Source: JBBQKI01 sp038326725
GTDB lineage: Bacteria; Bacteroidota; Bacteroidia; Flavobacteriales; Flavobacteriaceae
Length of the DNA stretch: 58,552 bases
Direction of reading: 5' to 3'
Assembly (NCBI GenBank): GCA_038326725.1
Contig: JBBQKI010000013.1
Span: 1-58,552 of the forward strand
Of this stretch, positions 32,404 to 41,755 are shown piece by piece. Under the pieces are notes generated by a model. That model was not told where the DNA came from, made no database searches, and saw only the letters and a list, made by a program, of their open reading frames with translations. The position numbers and the translations under genes were made by a program. The first letter of the stretch is position 1. Every line of letters begins with the position of its first letter.

Positions 32404-34020
32404 TTACGAATACATTTTATCCCGTAGCTCTTTCAATTTACTGTCGTTCATATAATCATCAAAAGTGGTGTAGCGATCGATAGCCCCGTTTGGGGTAAGT
32501 TCGATGACCCTGTTGCCCACGGTTTGTGCAAATTCGTGATCGTGGGTAGTGAAAAGGATAGTGCCCTTAAAATTTTTCAGGGAATTATTGAAAGCAGTAA
32601 TCGATTCCAAATCAAGGTGGTTGGTGGGTTCATCAAGCATTAAAACATTCGCCCGTAGCATCATCATTCGGCTCAACATGCATCGTACTTTTTCTCCCCC
32701 GGAAAGAACATTGCTTTTTTTCAGGGCCTCTTCTCCGCTGAAAAGCATTTTCCCCAAAAATCCACGTAAGTAAACTTCTTCGCGTTCTTCTTCTGTTTTT
32801 GCCCATTCGCGCAACCAATCCACTAATGAAAGGTTATTTTTGAAAAACGCTTCATTATCTAATGGTAAATAGCTTTGAATAGTGGTTATTCCCCATTGAA
32901 GACTACCGGTATCGGGTTTTGTCTGCCCGTTCAATATTTCATAAAAATAAGTAGCGGCGCGGGAATCTTTTGAATAAATAACCACTTTATCACCTTTGGA
33001 AAGGTTAATGTCCACGTTTTTGAAAAGCACTTCGCCATCAATGGATGCTGATAGGTTTTCGATGTTCAAAATCTGGTCGCCAGCCTCGCGTTCCCGTTCA
33101 AAAATAATTGCAGGATAGCGGCGGCTGGATGGTTTTATTTCTTCAACGTTCAGTTTTTCCAGCATTTTTTTTCGGGAAGTGGCCTGTTTTGATTTGGCAA
33201 CATTGGCGCTGAAGCGCATGATGAATTCCTGCAGTTCCTTTCTTTTTTCCTCGGACTTTTTGTTTTGTTGCGAACGTTGGCGGGCAGCAAGTTGGCTACT
33301 TTCATACCAAAAAGTATAGTTGCCGCTGTAATGGGTTATTTTCCCGAAATCGATATCGCTAATGTGGGTGCAAACGGAATCCAGAAAATGCCTATCGTGG
33401 GAAACCACGATCACGCAATTGTCATAATTAGCTAAAAAGTTTTCAAGCCAGGTTATGGTTTCATAATCCAAATCATTGGTTGGTTCGTCCATAATCAACA
33501 CATCCGGATTGCCGAAAAGCGCCTGAGCCAAAAGCACGCGGACTTTCTGCTTTCCGTCCAAATCTTTCATCAATGTATAATGCATGCTCGCTTCTATCCC
33601 TAAATTGGACAGCATAGCTGCGGCATCGCTTTCGGCGTTCCAGCCGTTCATTTCTTCAAAAAGCACTTGCAACTCGCCAATTTTTTCAGCATTTGCATCG
33701 GTATAGTCCTCGTATAGTTTATCGATTTGTGCTTTTATTTCGAACAATTCCTTGTTACCCCGAACCACTGTTTCCAGTACCATAAAATCATCATAGGCAT
33801 TGTGGCTTTGTTCTAAAACAGACATGCGCTTGCCCTTTTCCAAATGAACATGGCCGGAAGTAGGATCCTGCTTCCCCGAAATAATCTTTAAAAAAGTGGA
33901 TTTCCCAGCACCGTTTGCCCCAATAATACCATAAATATTGCCCGTGGCAAATTGGGTACTCACCTCATCAAACAACACACGTTTACCAAATTGGACAGAT
34001 AAATTTGAAACTGAAAGCAT
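32404..34020 (-). CDS. ABC-F family ATPase, YkpA/YbiT type, with one degenerate ATP site
   Basis: 538 residues, two ABC domains and no membrane segment. NBD1 has Walker A GANGAGKST (about 34-42) and Walker B VLIMDEPTNDLD, but its signature is LDGKQKVR instead of LSGGxK. NBD2 has signature LSGGEKVR and Walker B VLMLDEPTNHLD, but its Walker A position reads YSKDSRAATYF, with no GK(S/T). So the site made by NBD1 Walker A and NBD2 signature is intact and the other is degenerate in both halves. The linker (QEFIMRFSANVAKSKQATSRKKMLEKL) is typical of ABC-F. These proteins act on the ribosome E site. I recall YkpA-type relatives with the same asymmetry. Confidence 0.88.
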   Translation of the reverse strand: MLSVSNLSVQFGKRVLFDEVSTQFATGNIYGIIGANGAGKSTFLKIISGKQDPTSGHVHLEKGKRMSVLEQSHNAYDDFMVLETVVRGNKELFEIKAQIDKLYEDYTDANAEKIGELQVLFEEMNGWNAESDAAAMLSNLGIEASMHYTLMKDLDGKQKVRVLLAQALFGNPDVLIMDEPTNDLDYETITWLENFLANYDNCVIVVSHDRHFLDSVCTHISDIDFGKITHYSGNYTFWYESSQLAARQRSQQNKKSEEKRKELQEFIMRFSANVAKSKQATSRKKMLEKLNVEEIKPSSRRYPAIIFEREREAGDQILNIENLSASIDGEVLFKNVDINLSKGDKVVIYSKDSRAATYFYEILNGQTKPDTGSLQWGITTIQSYLPLDNEAFFKNNLSLVDWLREWAKTEEEREEVYLRGFLGKMLFSGEEALKKSNVLSGGEKVRCMLSRMMMLRANVLMLDEPTNHLDLESITAFNNSLKNFKGTILFTTHDHEFAQTVGNRVIELTPNGAIDRYTTFDDYMNDSKLKELRDKMYS

Positions 34021-34140
34021 AATTTAAATTTGCATTTTGAATTGTGCGCAAAAATAGTTAATTATGGGACAGGGTAAAAACATTAACGTTTGCAATATCC
34101 TTTTAACTGTGTATTAACATTTAACTTTTCAATCTACTTA

Positions 34141-34148
34141 TACTTTTG
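34141..34148 (+). promoter_or_regulatory. Bacteroidota -7 promoter element of the thioredoxin-fold lipoprotein
   Basis: TACTTTTG fits TAnnTTTG and lies 22 bp before the chosen start at 34171. It also supports that start, because an earlier in-frame ATG at 34090 would precede it. Confidence 0.5.
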
Positions 34149-34170
34149 TAGCAGAAGTCTCGACCCTACA

Positions 34171-35565
34171 ATGTTATTTTCCAAAATATTAATTTCTTTT
34201 ACGCTATTATTTATCCTTTTTAGCTGTAAGGATAAAGATGTTGAAACTAACCAATCTACTTGGATTGGGGGCCATATAATAAACCCTAAGCTTGACTACG
34301 TTGTTTTTTCAAAAGGGAATCAAATTTTGGATACCGTTCAACTTGATGCGAACAATTTTTTCTTGTTGGACGCCTCGGATTTTAAGGCAGGCCTTTACAC
34401 CCTCGGACATTTTGAAAACCAAATATTTTATTTAGAACCGGGCGATAGCTTAATGCTTCATATTAACACCATCGATTTCGACGAATCCCTTTATTATTCC
34501 GGAAAAGGGGGGGGGAAAAATAATCTGTTGATGGAGTTTTACCTGTTGACTCAAAATCAAAAAATGGTGATGCCGGATTTTTATCAATTGCCTGAAGTGG
34601 AATTTGAAAAGAAATTGGATTCCATGAAAAACGTTCGGGAAGCATTATACACGGAATTTTTGGAAAACAATGAAGTTGATGAAGAGTTTAAAAAAGTGGC
34701 ATTGGCCAATATTAAATATAATTATTATTCCAAAAAGGAACTGTACATAACCGCCAACGAAGCAAACAATGAGAATCCTATTTCGGAAAAGTTTTATTCC
34801 TACCGAAAGGATATTGATTTTGGGAATGAAGCACACAGGTTTTACTATCCCTATTATCACTTTTTAAACCGATATTTCGATAACCTTGCCTTTTCAGAGC
34901 TTAAGGATAAATCAATTTCCACCAGAAATTCTTATAGTTATCATTATAAAAAATTAATGATAATAGACAGCTTGGTGACTAATGATTCCCTCAAGAACAG
35001 TTTATTGCGCAATAGTAGCATTCAATATTTAATCACCGCAAAAAATGCTGAAGAGGAAAATAAGTTGCTCGATCTTTTTCTAAAATTAAACAACAATCCC
35101 AAACACAAAAAAGAAATTGAAGATCTCGCCAAGACTGCGATAAAACTTGCCCCGGGCAATCGAATCCATAATTTGGTATTGGTAAATCAAGATAACGTTT
35201 CTGTAGATATAGTGGATGTTATAAAAAAACCAACTGTAATATACTTTTGGTCCTATGAATTTATCACGTCCTATCGGAATATACATAGTAAAGTTGCCGA
35301 ATTAAAGTCAAAATATCCCGAGTATGATTTTATAGGTATAAATACAGATTCCCATTTTAAAAAATGGCTTCACTTGGTCAAAAATGAAGGTTATAAAGTG
35401 GATATGGAATTTCAGTTTGAAAATAAGGATGACATAAACAAACTCATCATAAGTTCCGTCAGCAAAGCAATTATTCTGGATAGAAAAAGCATTATTCTTG
35501 AGGGAAACTCCAACCTCTTCAACCCTAATTTTGAAAGCTTGCTCTTAGGATATTTGAACAAATAA
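34171..35565 (+). CDS. Lipoprotein with C-terminal thioredoxin-like domain lacking CxxC
   Basis: 464 residues from the ATG at 34171, chosen because it gives a clean lipoprotein signal (FSKILISFTLLFILFSCK) and sits behind a -7 element. The N-terminal 350 residues are helical and strand-rich, with LYTLGHFENQIFYLEPGDSLMLHIN, which recalls the DUF4369-like region of Bacteroidota TlpA/AhpC proteins. The C-terminal 110 residues read as a thioredoxin fold (KPTVIYFWSYEFITSYRNIHSKVAELKSKYP, YDFIGINTD, ILDRKSIILEGN), but the CxxC active site is replaced by SYEF. It is probably a non-catalytic binding protein in the envelope. Confidence 0.75.
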   Translation: MLFSKILISFTLLFILFSCKDKDVETNQSTWIGGHIINPKLDYVVFSKGNQILDTVQLDANNFFLLDASDFKAGLYTLGHFENQIFYLEPGDSLMLHINTIDFDESLYYSGKGGGKNNLLMEFYLLTQNQKMVMPDFYQLPEVEFEKKLDSMKNVREALYTEFLENNEVDEEFKKVALANIKYNYYSKKELYITANEANNENPISEKFYSYRKDIDFGNEAHRFYYPYYHFLNRYFDNLAFSELKDKSISTRNSYSYHYKKLMIIDSLVTNDSLKNSLLRNSSIQYLITAKNAEEENKLLDLFLKLNNNPKHKKEIEDLAKTAIKLAPGNRIHNLVLVNQDNVSVDIVDVIKKPTVIYFWSYEFITSYRNIHSKVAELKSKYPEYDFIGINTDSHFKKWLHLVKNEGYKVDMEFQFENKDDINKLIISSVSKAIILDRKSIILEGNSNLFNPNFESLLLGYLNK

Positions 35566-35608
35566 ATTTTTTATTTGTTGACCTTTCAAGATAAATTTTA
35601 AGAAAAAA

Positions 35609-36262
35609 TCAATTCCCTTTTTTGTAATCTTTCAAGAATTGTTCTAAACCAATATCGGTTAATGGGTGCTTCAATAGGCCTTCAATGGAAGAAAGCGGTC
35701 CGGTCATTACATCAGCGCCCAGTTTGGCACATTCTATAATATGCATACTGTGACGAACCGAAGCTGCAAGTATTTGGGTGTCGAAACCATAATTATCATA
35801 AATCAAACGGATGTCGGCAATCAGGTTTAAACCATCTGTAGAAATATCATCCAAGCGGCCGATAAATGGGGAAACATATGTAGCACCGGCTTTTGCGGCT
35901 AACAAAGCCTGTCCAGCAGAAAAAACAAGGGTGCAATTGGTACGGATACCGTGGTCACTGAAATATTTTATTGCTTTTATTCCTTCTTTGATCATAGGTA
36001 CTTTCACAACAATTTGTTGGTGAAGCTCGGCAAGCTCCTCACCTTCTTTAATGATTCCTTTCAAATCTGTTGAAATAACTTCCGCAGAAACATCGCCATC
36101 CACTATGTTGCAAATTTCAACATAGTGTTTCAAAATATTGTTACGGCCCGTTATACCTTCTTTGGCCATAAGCGATGGGTTAGTGGTTACGCCGTCCAAA
36201 ACGCCCAAATCCTGGGCTTCACGAATTTGGTCTAGGTTTGCGGTATCAATAAAGAACTTCAT
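35609..36262 (-). CDS. Transaldolase / fructose-6-phosphate aldolase family
   Basis: 217 residues, the short decameric TalC/FSA type. MKFFIDTANLDQIREAQDLGVLDGVTTNPSLMAKEG is followed by the Schiff-base lysine strand QIVVKVPMI, then NCTLVFSAGQALLAAKAGATYVSPFIGRLDDI and LAASVRHSMHIIECAKLGADVMTGP. It transfers dihydroxyacetone units in the pentose phosphate pathway, or cleaves fructose 6-phosphate. Motifs alone do not separate the two activities. It is monocistronic with a promoter element upstream. Confidence 0.92.
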   Translation of the reverse strand: MKFFIDTANLDQIREAQDLGVLDGVTTNPSLMAKEGITGRNNILKHYVEICNIVDGDVSAEVISTDLKGIIKEGEELAELHQQIVVKVPMIKEGIKAIKYFSDHGIRTNCTLVFSAGQALLAAKAGATYVSPFIGRLDDISTDGLNLIADIRLIYDNYGFDTQILAASVRHSMHIIECAKLGADVMTGPLSSIEGLLKHPLTDIGLEQFLKDYKKGN

Positions 36263-36290
36263 GGTCTATTGTTTGTGGTTTATTTGTGGG

Positions 36291-36298
36291 CAAAAATA
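36291..36298 (-). promoter_or_regulatory. Bacteroidota -7 promoter element of the transaldolase gene
   Basis: On the minus strand the bases read TATTTTTG (TAnnTTTG), 28 bp before the start codon at 36262. Confidence 0.45.
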
Positions 36299-36366
36299 CA
36301 CAAGATTGATGGGGGGCAATATTTAAATTTCGAAAAGTTATCAAAAACCGCAATCAAGCCTCAGCC

Positions 36367-37176
36367 TTATTTCAATTTATAATGTTTAAGTAAAATGCTT
36401 TCGAACATTTTATCAGGTAAGGTTCGTTTTAGAAAAATAGAAAGCTTTTGCGTAAAAGCCCCAACTTTATAATGAATTTTTGGATTGGGGGTTTGGATAA
36501 TTTTATGAATGGCGATTGCCATTTTTAAGGGATTTTCACCGGAAGCCACATCTTCGTTCATCATTTTAAGGGTATTGCCGTACGCTTTTTTATAAGGCGA
36601 ATCTTCCAAAACAGGGGCATGATAACGACCCGATGCTATATTAGTTGCAAAATCCCCGGGCGCAATATTGGTCATTTTAATCCCGAATTGCAAAGTTTCC
36701 ATCCTCAGGGCCTCGATTGTTATTTCCAAAGCAGCTTTGGTGGCCGAGTAAATCCCGCGATAGGGCAAACCGATATAACCCGCAATGGAAGTGATGTTCA
36801 AAATATGGCCATGACCCTGTTTTCGCATTTGTGGCAAAACAGCTTTAATAACGTTTATGGGACCGTAATAATTGGTTTCAAAAGCTTTTGTTATTTCGTG
36901 AACAGGGGTTTCTTCAATTGGACCAGTTATTCCCACGCCCGCATTATTCACTAACACGTCAATCTTTCCCTCTTTTTCAATAATTTGGGAAACGGTATTT
37001 TCAATGGATTCTGCAACGGTTACATCCATTTTCAGTAAAGCAAAGGAAAGGTTTTGATGGTTTTTATCAGGATTGCGGCTGGTACCGTAAACTGTGTAGC
37101 CCTTGGCCGCAAGGTATTCGCCCACAGCTTTCCCAATGCCCGAGGAGCCCCCGGTTATCAATACAACTTTTGGCAT
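36367..37176 (-). CDS. SDR-family oxidoreductase (classical type)
   Basis: 269 residues. The NAD(P) motif is LITGGSSGIGKAVGEYLAAKG; the structural NNAGVG, the catalytic Ser in LNITSIAGYIGLP and the Y-x-x-x-K in YSATKAALE are all present. The Arg of GTSRNPD after beta 2 favours NADP. The C-terminal 80 residues (MMNEDVASGENPLKMAIAIHKI) resemble a subgroup often called short-chain dehydrogenases of lipid or retinol type. Substrate unknown. It is upstream of, and on the same strand as, the transaldolase gene but separated by 104 bp. Confidence 0.88.
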   Translation of the reverse strand: MPKVVLITGGSSGIGKAVGEYLAAKGYTVYGTSRNPDKNHQNLSFALLKMDVTVAESIENTVSQIIEKEGKIDVLVNNAGVGITGPIEETPVHEITKAFETNYYGPINVIKAVLPQMRKQGHGHILNITSIAGYIGLPYRGIYSATKAALEITIEALRMETLQFGIKMTNIAPGDFATNIASGRYHAPVLEDSPYKKAYGNTLKMMNEDVASGENPLKMAIAIHKIIQTPNPKIHYKVGAFTQKLSIFLKRTLPDKMFESILLKHYKLK

Positions 37177-37266
37177 AGGTTTTTTGTTGAGGGCAAAGTA
37201 CGAGAAAAAAGAATGAAGTGAAAAAAATAAACGAAGGAGGAAACGAAAAATAAAGGCAAAAAAAAT

Positions 37267-37361
37267 GGCAAGCTACCTACATCACACCGCTACGACCATC
37301 TACCCTTGCTGCGTTCCCGCCCTGGGGGAGTTCAACAGGAGCTGGTTGTGTAGGACTTGCC
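37267..37361 (-). ncRNA. ffs: Signal recognition particle RNA, small bacterial type (4.5S)
   Basis: On the minus strand the 95-nt sequence begins GGCAAGTCCTACACA and ends GTAGGTAGCTTGCC, so its ends pair into one long hairpin. The apical part contains the conserved SRP domain IV: the symmetric and asymmetric loops read CCAGGGCGGGAACGCAGCAAGGG. A run of eight T after the 3' end (ATTTTTTTT) acts as terminator. The RNA binds Ffh and directs cotranslational targeting. The surrounding 270-bp gap between the SDR gene and the glutaminyl cyclase gene is otherwise empty. Confidence 0.92.
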
Positions 37362-37450
37362 GATGCAAAGATACTGCTATTTCCATTTTTTGCAAGGATT
37401 TTCATAGTTCAATTTAAATAAATACCTTTCGGCAAAATTACAAATGCCCG

Positions 37451-38506
37451 ATGAAGCTTCATAAAATACTGGCCGTTACCGCCCTAATTGTTTTTTTGAC
37501 CGGATGCGGTAAAACCTCCGAAACCGATAAAAACCTTTTTTCCCTTGAAATTAAAAATCCCAAGAAAAACTATACCCCGGCGGATGTCATTTCCTTTGTA
37601 GTGCAGAATAAAAAGGATGCCGATATTGACTCGGTAGTTTATTTAATAAATGAAAAAAGACTGGCCGTTTCTAAAAATATAAGCGAAACGATACAAGAAC
37701 TCCTAAATCAAAAACTTGGAAACCAAACCCTAACCGCTAAGATTTACAGCGATGGTGATGTTTTTGAAACTTCCCAAAATATCCTAATCCTATCGGGAAT
37801 AAAACCGAAATTATACACCTATAAAATCCTCGAAACTTACCCGCACGATATCAATGCTTATACCCAAGGTCTGGAATTTCAAAATGACACCTTGTACGAA
37901 AGTACTGGAATGTATGGGCAATCCACGCTTCGGAAAACCAATTACAAAACCGGGGAAGTGTTGAAAAACATCCCTTTGTCCAAAGAGTATTTTGCGGAAG
38001 GGCTTACCATTTTGAACGAAAAAATATACCAACTTTCATGGCGCGAAAACATCGGTTTTATATATAACTTCAATACTTTAGAGCAGACCGGTACGTTTGT
38101 ATATGGGAAAAGCAAGGAAGGCTGGGGCCTTTGCAATAATAGCGAGACCATTTTCAAAAGCGATGGTACAGAGAAAATATGGAGCCTAAACCCCAATACG
38201 CTTGCGGAAACAAACCATATTGAAATTTATACCAACACCAGCAAAATCAAAAGCGTAAACGAACTGGAATGGGTGGAGGATAAAATTTATGCCAATATTT
38301 TTACTCAAGGTTCCATTGCTATTATAAACCCGGCAAATGGAGCAGTGGAAGGTGTTATCGATATGACCGGATTGAAGGACAAAGTAACCCAACACCCAAA
38401 ACTGGATGTACTGAATGGTATTGCCTACAATGGCGAACCTGGAATCCTTTACATCACCGGCAAAAACTGGGACAAGCTCTTTAAAGTTGAGATTATTGAA
38501 AAATAG
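37451..38506 (+). CDS. Glutaminyl-peptide cyclotransferase lipoprotein
   Basis: 351 residues. The lipobox is FLTGC (Cys at residue 19). An N-terminal extension of about 110 residues is followed by the five-bladed beta-propeller of plant-type glutamine cyclotransferases (PF05096 family): YPHDINAYTQGLEFQNDTLYES, TGMYGQSTLRK, YFAEGLTILNEKIYQLSWRE, GWGLCNNSETIFKSDG, INELEWV-like VNELEWVEDKIYANIF and VLNGIAYNGEPGILYITGKNW. It converts N-terminal Gln to pyroglutamate on exported proteins, which in Bacteroidota often follow signal peptidase cleavage at Q. Confidence 0.9.
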   Translation: MKLHKILAVTALIVFLTGCGKTSETDKNLFSLEIKNPKKNYTPADVISFVVQNKKDADIDSVVYLINEKRLAVSKNISETIQELLNQKLGNQTLTAKIYSDGDVFETSQNILILSGIKPKLYTYKILETYPHDINAYTQGLEFQNDTLYESTGMYGQSTLRKTNYKTGEVLKNIPLSKEYFAEGLTILNEKIYQLSWRENIGFIYNFNTLEQTGTFVYGKSKEGWGLCNNSETIFKSDGTEKIWSLNPNTLAETNHIEIYTNTSKIKSVNELEWVEDKIYANIFTQGSIAIINPANGAVEGVIDMTGLKDKVTQHPKLDVLNGIAYNGEPGILYITGKNWDKLFKVEIIEK

Positions 38507-38513
38507 TCGGGAA

Positions 38514-38617
38514 TCGGAAGTCTGAAGTCGGAAGACGGAAGACGGAGAAGTTCAAAAAGGCTACATTACAATACTGAACACTGATCACTGAAAACTGAAT
38601 ACTCAATACTGAATACT
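38514..38617. repeat. Short-period tract before the beta-helix gene
   Basis: Imperfect units GGAAGTCTGAAGTCGGAAGACGGAAG at 38516-38546, then ACTGAACACTGATCACTGAAAACTGAATACTCAATACTGA-type 8-9 bp units at 38571-38616, ending directly at the start codon 38618. It belongs to the same class as the tracts at 6715, 11521, 46829 and 55640. Confidence 0.7.
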
Positions 38618-40165
38618 ATGAAATACCTGTACGGATTTGCGATTTTAAGCTGCATTATTTTATTGAGTTCCTGCCGCAACGACTTTGAAACGGTCGCCAG
38701 CACTGGCAATCTTGAATTTTCTAGAGATACCGTTTATCTCGATACCGTTTTTTCAAACATCGGTTCCAGCACCTATACTTTGAAAGTGTATAACCGTACC
38801 GATGAAGATATCCACATCCCAAGCCTCCGCCTGGGCGAAGGCGAATCTTCAAATTACAGATTGAACGTGGACGGCTTGCCGGGGAAAGTATTCGATGACG
38901 TTCAGGTTTTGGCAAAGGACAGTATCTTCATTTTTATTGAAACCACTTTGGACATTAATAACCTTCCAAATCAAGGGAATTCATTTTTATATACGGATCA
39001 AATCCTATTTGATTCCGGAGCCAACCAACAAACCGTGGAATTGGTAACGCTTGTAAAAGACGCCGTGTTCCTTTTTCCCGCACCTTTGGGAAACGGTATT
39101 TTTGAAACATTGAACCTCGGCACCGATGACGAAGGTGAAGATATTCTTATTGAAGGGTTTTTTCTCGATGATGACGAACTCACCTTTACTAATGAAAAGC
39201 CTTACGTTATTTACGGTTATGCGGCAGTACCTCCGGGAAAGACTTTAAACGTTGAAGCTGGCGCGCGGGTACATTTTCATTCCGATAGTGGAATTTTAGT
39301 TGCAAATACCGCTTCCATGAATGTAAACGGCGCCGTGAGTTCAGATCCGCTTTTACTTGAAAATGAAGTTATTTTTGAAGGCGACCGTTTGGAACCCGGT
39401 TTTGCTGATGTGCCCGGACAATGGGGCACCATTTGGCTCACAGCCGGCAGCACAAATCACGAATTCGAATATGCCACCATAAAAAACGCGACCGTGGGCA
39501 TTTTAATGGACAGCAACGATGGCGACCGGACCCTTACCCTTAGCAACGTACAGATATACAACAGTGCCAACGTGGGCTTGTTGGCACGAACCGGCAATGT
39601 TTATGGTGAAAATATGGTAATCAACAACAGTGGACAGGCTTCGTTGGCCTGCTCTTTGGGGGGAACTTACAATTTCAACCATTGCACTTTTGCAAATTAC
39701 TGGACCAGTGGTTTCCGTAGTTTTTCTGCCGTGCAGTTGGACAATGTAATCCAAGTTGACGAAAATGAATTTTTAACGGAAGATTTGATCGAGGCCAATT
39801 TTACCAATTGCATTATTTATGGCAATGAACCCCGCGAACTTTCTTTGATTCAAGATCCGGCGGCAGCTTTTAATTTCAACTTTACCAATTGCCTTATCCG
39901 TTTTGAAGATCCCAACGGCGATTTTGGTGATGACCCATTTTATGATTTTTCAAATGCAACGCTTTACACTAATTCCATTTTCAGCCAAGATCCCGTGTTT
40001 TTCGATACGGAAAACAATGATTTTAATATTGAAACCGGCACTTCTGGGGCCGATGGGATTGGCATGGGTGGGGTTCAACCATTTCAGGATTTGAACAACA
40101 CCACCCGCAGTGCCCAAGACCCTGATGCAGGAGCTTATGAAAGCGTAGATTTCCCGGAATTGTAG
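38618..40165 (+). CDS. Right-handed beta-helix lipoprotein
   Basis: 515 residues. The lipobox is LLSSC (Cys at residue 17). The first 150 residues look like Ig-like strands (GNLEFSRDTVYLDTVFSNIGSSTYTLKVYNRTDEDIHIPSL). From about 190 to 450 there are repeating short strands with NANVEA/N-rich turns (TLNVEAGARVHFHSDSGILV, FEYATIKNATVGILMDSN, LTLSNVQIYNSANVGLL), typical of a parallel beta-helix as in polysaccharide-active or adhesin proteins. No catalytic motif is evident. I recall this protein following glutaminyl cyclase in related genomes, but the spacing is loose. Confidence 0.8.
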   Translation: MKYLYGFAILSCIILLSSCRNDFETVASTGNLEFSRDTVYLDTVFSNIGSSTYTLKVYNRTDEDIHIPSLRLGEGESSNYRLNVDGLPGKVFDDVQVLAKDSIFIFIETTLDINNLPNQGNSFLYTDQILFDSGANQQTVELVTLVKDAVFLFPAPLGNGIFETLNLGTDDEGEDILIEGFFLDDDELTFTNEKPYVIYGYAAVPPGKTLNVEAGARVHFHSDSGILVANTASMNVNGAVSSDPLLLENEVIFEGDRLEPGFADVPGQWGTIWLTAGSTNHEFEYATIKNATVGILMDSNDGDRTLTLSNVQIYNSANVGLLARTGNVYGENMVINNSGQASLACSLGGTYNFNHCTFANYWTSGFRSFSAVQLDNVIQVDENEFLTEDLIEANFTNCIIYGNEPRELSLIQDPAAAFNFNFTNCLIRFEDPNGDFGDDPFYDFSNATLYTNSIFSQDPVFFDTENNDFNIETGTSGADGIGMGGVQPFQDLNNTTRSAQDPDAGAYESVDFPEL

Positions 40166-40199
40166 GTAAAGGCCACCCAAGTATTGTAATGCTAAGAAA

Positions 40200-41597
40200 C
40201 TAATTTTTCGACACCCTTTCAACCAGTATTCTCGCTAATCTTTCCGCTTGTTCCCGAAGCTCCCGAATGGCAGTGCTTTCCCATAATTCGCCTTTCAAGT
40301 TTGGCCCGAGGGTATGGAAATTGGAATGTGCTTTCCCTGTGGCATCAATAATTTCAAAGGTGTCGGGATTTGTTTTAATTCCCAATTTTAAATTATCCTG
40401 AACCAGTATTCCTTTCAGCAAACAGTTTTTCAGAAAACCATCTTCCAGTTTCATTATATCGGTTTGCGGACCAGTGCAGTTAATAACACGCGAAATATTC
40501 ACCCTCTTGTGCACCTTTTCTTTTTTGTCGAAATATTCCACGGTAATATGTTCTTCCGTTTCTGTAAAATCAATTATGTTCCCCGATATTATTTCAAGCC
40601 TACCTTCTATCCTTAATTGTTGAATGCTGTCATGCGTATGCACCGGCAGCCTATGTCTTGCCACGCCCCATAAATGCCGAAGACGGGACATAAATATTCG
40701 TTTTTCCCTTTCTGAGAATCCCCTCCATATCTTTTGGGTATGGGGTCGCAACGAATCGATAACCGCCTCCGCCGAAATTCCGTGGGCCCTAACTGCTTTT
40801 ATATGTTTATTGACCAAAGCCAGAACATTCAGCAATGTTGGGGTTTCCGGAAGTTCTTCTACCAACTTTGAATATTTTAAACCCCCGTTTCTGTGGGGCA
40901 AAATGTTGAAGCCGTTGGGCGAAATGGAAATGATTTTCCCATTAAACCCTTCTTCCAACAAGCCCAGAACGGTATCGGCCATGGTCAGGCCATTGCCCAC
41001 GACCAAAACGGGCAACGTGTTTGAAACCCTTTTTACAGATGCTGCTTTCCACGGGTTTTGATGATAATTTTTGCTATTATAAAATGTGGTGTTCTTTATT
41101 TTCGGGTTTCCGGGAGCATGGTTCCCAGTGGCCGCAACACATTGGGAAACTTGCAGTTCCGGGTTGCAGCTTAACTGCAGTAATATCCCCATTTCATTAA
41201 TTTCAAGATCAGTTACTACATCTTCTATCAGGGTGATACGTACTTTTTTTGAAGAAGCTACCCCAAGCGCCGTTTTCCATATATCCTTTAAATATTCACC
41301 ATAAAGTTGCCTTGGTAAAAAAGAATTCGCAAGCAGTTCTTTATCGCTTAATTTAAAGCCGGGCCTTTCCATCACCCAATCCAAGAAATGTGCAGGCCTT
41401 TCGGGAAAGGCACTCATGGCCCCGGCAACCACATTCAATAAATGATTTGCGGAATAAGGATTATAGGCCGTTCCCGTATTAAACGAACCTCTTTCGTTTA
41501 TTATCAAGATTTCGCAGGTGCTGCTCAACTTATCAATAAGCTGCACAGTGGTCATGATGCCTGTAAAGCCACCGCCAATAATCCCTATTTTATCCAT
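40200..41597 (-). CDS. FAD/NAD(P)-binding protein (FAD_NAD_binding_9-like)
   Basis: 465 residues from the ATG at 41597, which directly precedes the Rossmann motif (KIGIIGGGFTGIMTTVQL); a longer frame to 41627 exists but adds only a basic leader. Other marks are the PYSANHLLNVVAGAMSAFPERPAHFLDW region, VVGNGLTMADTVLGLLEEG (second dinucleotide-binding loop), LRHLWGVARHRLP and INCTGPQTDI. It belongs to the HI0933/SidA-like set of stand-alone FAD-NAD(P) proteins annotated as hydroxyacylglutathione or amino-acid oxidoreductases; the substrate is unknown. Confidence 0.85.
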   Translation of the reverse strand: MDKIGIIGGGFTGIMTTVQLIDKLSSTCEILIINERGSFNTGTAYNPYSANHLLNVVAGAMSAFPERPAHFLDWVMERPGFKLSDKELLANSFLPRQLYGEYLKDIWKTALGVASSKKVRITLIEDVVTDLEINEMGILLQLSCNPELQVSQCVAATGNHAPGNPKIKNTTFYNSKNYHQNPWKAASVKRVSNTLPVLVVGNGLTMADTVLGLLEEGFNGKIISISPNGFNILPHRNGGLKYSKLVEELPETPTLLNVLALVNKHIKAVRAHGISAEAVIDSLRPHTQKIWRGFSEREKRIFMSRLRHLWGVARHRLPVHTHDSIQQLRIEGRLEIISGNIIDFTETEEHITVEYFDKKEKVHKRVNISRVINCTGPQTDIMKLEDGFLKNCLLKGILVQDNLKLGIKTNPDTFEIIDATGKAHSNFHTLGPNLKGELWESTAIRELREQAERLARILVERVSKN

Positions 41598-41755
41598 TTG
41601 GGCTTTTTTTATTTTAGAGAAGAGCAAATTTAGGCAATACGTTGCTGATTTTTATTTTAAAATATATACACCATAAATACCCTTTTTAAGTTTCAAATTT
41701 ATTTTCGTATAAATAAAATTACTGCTACTTTTCGGCACTTTTAAAATTCAAGGCC

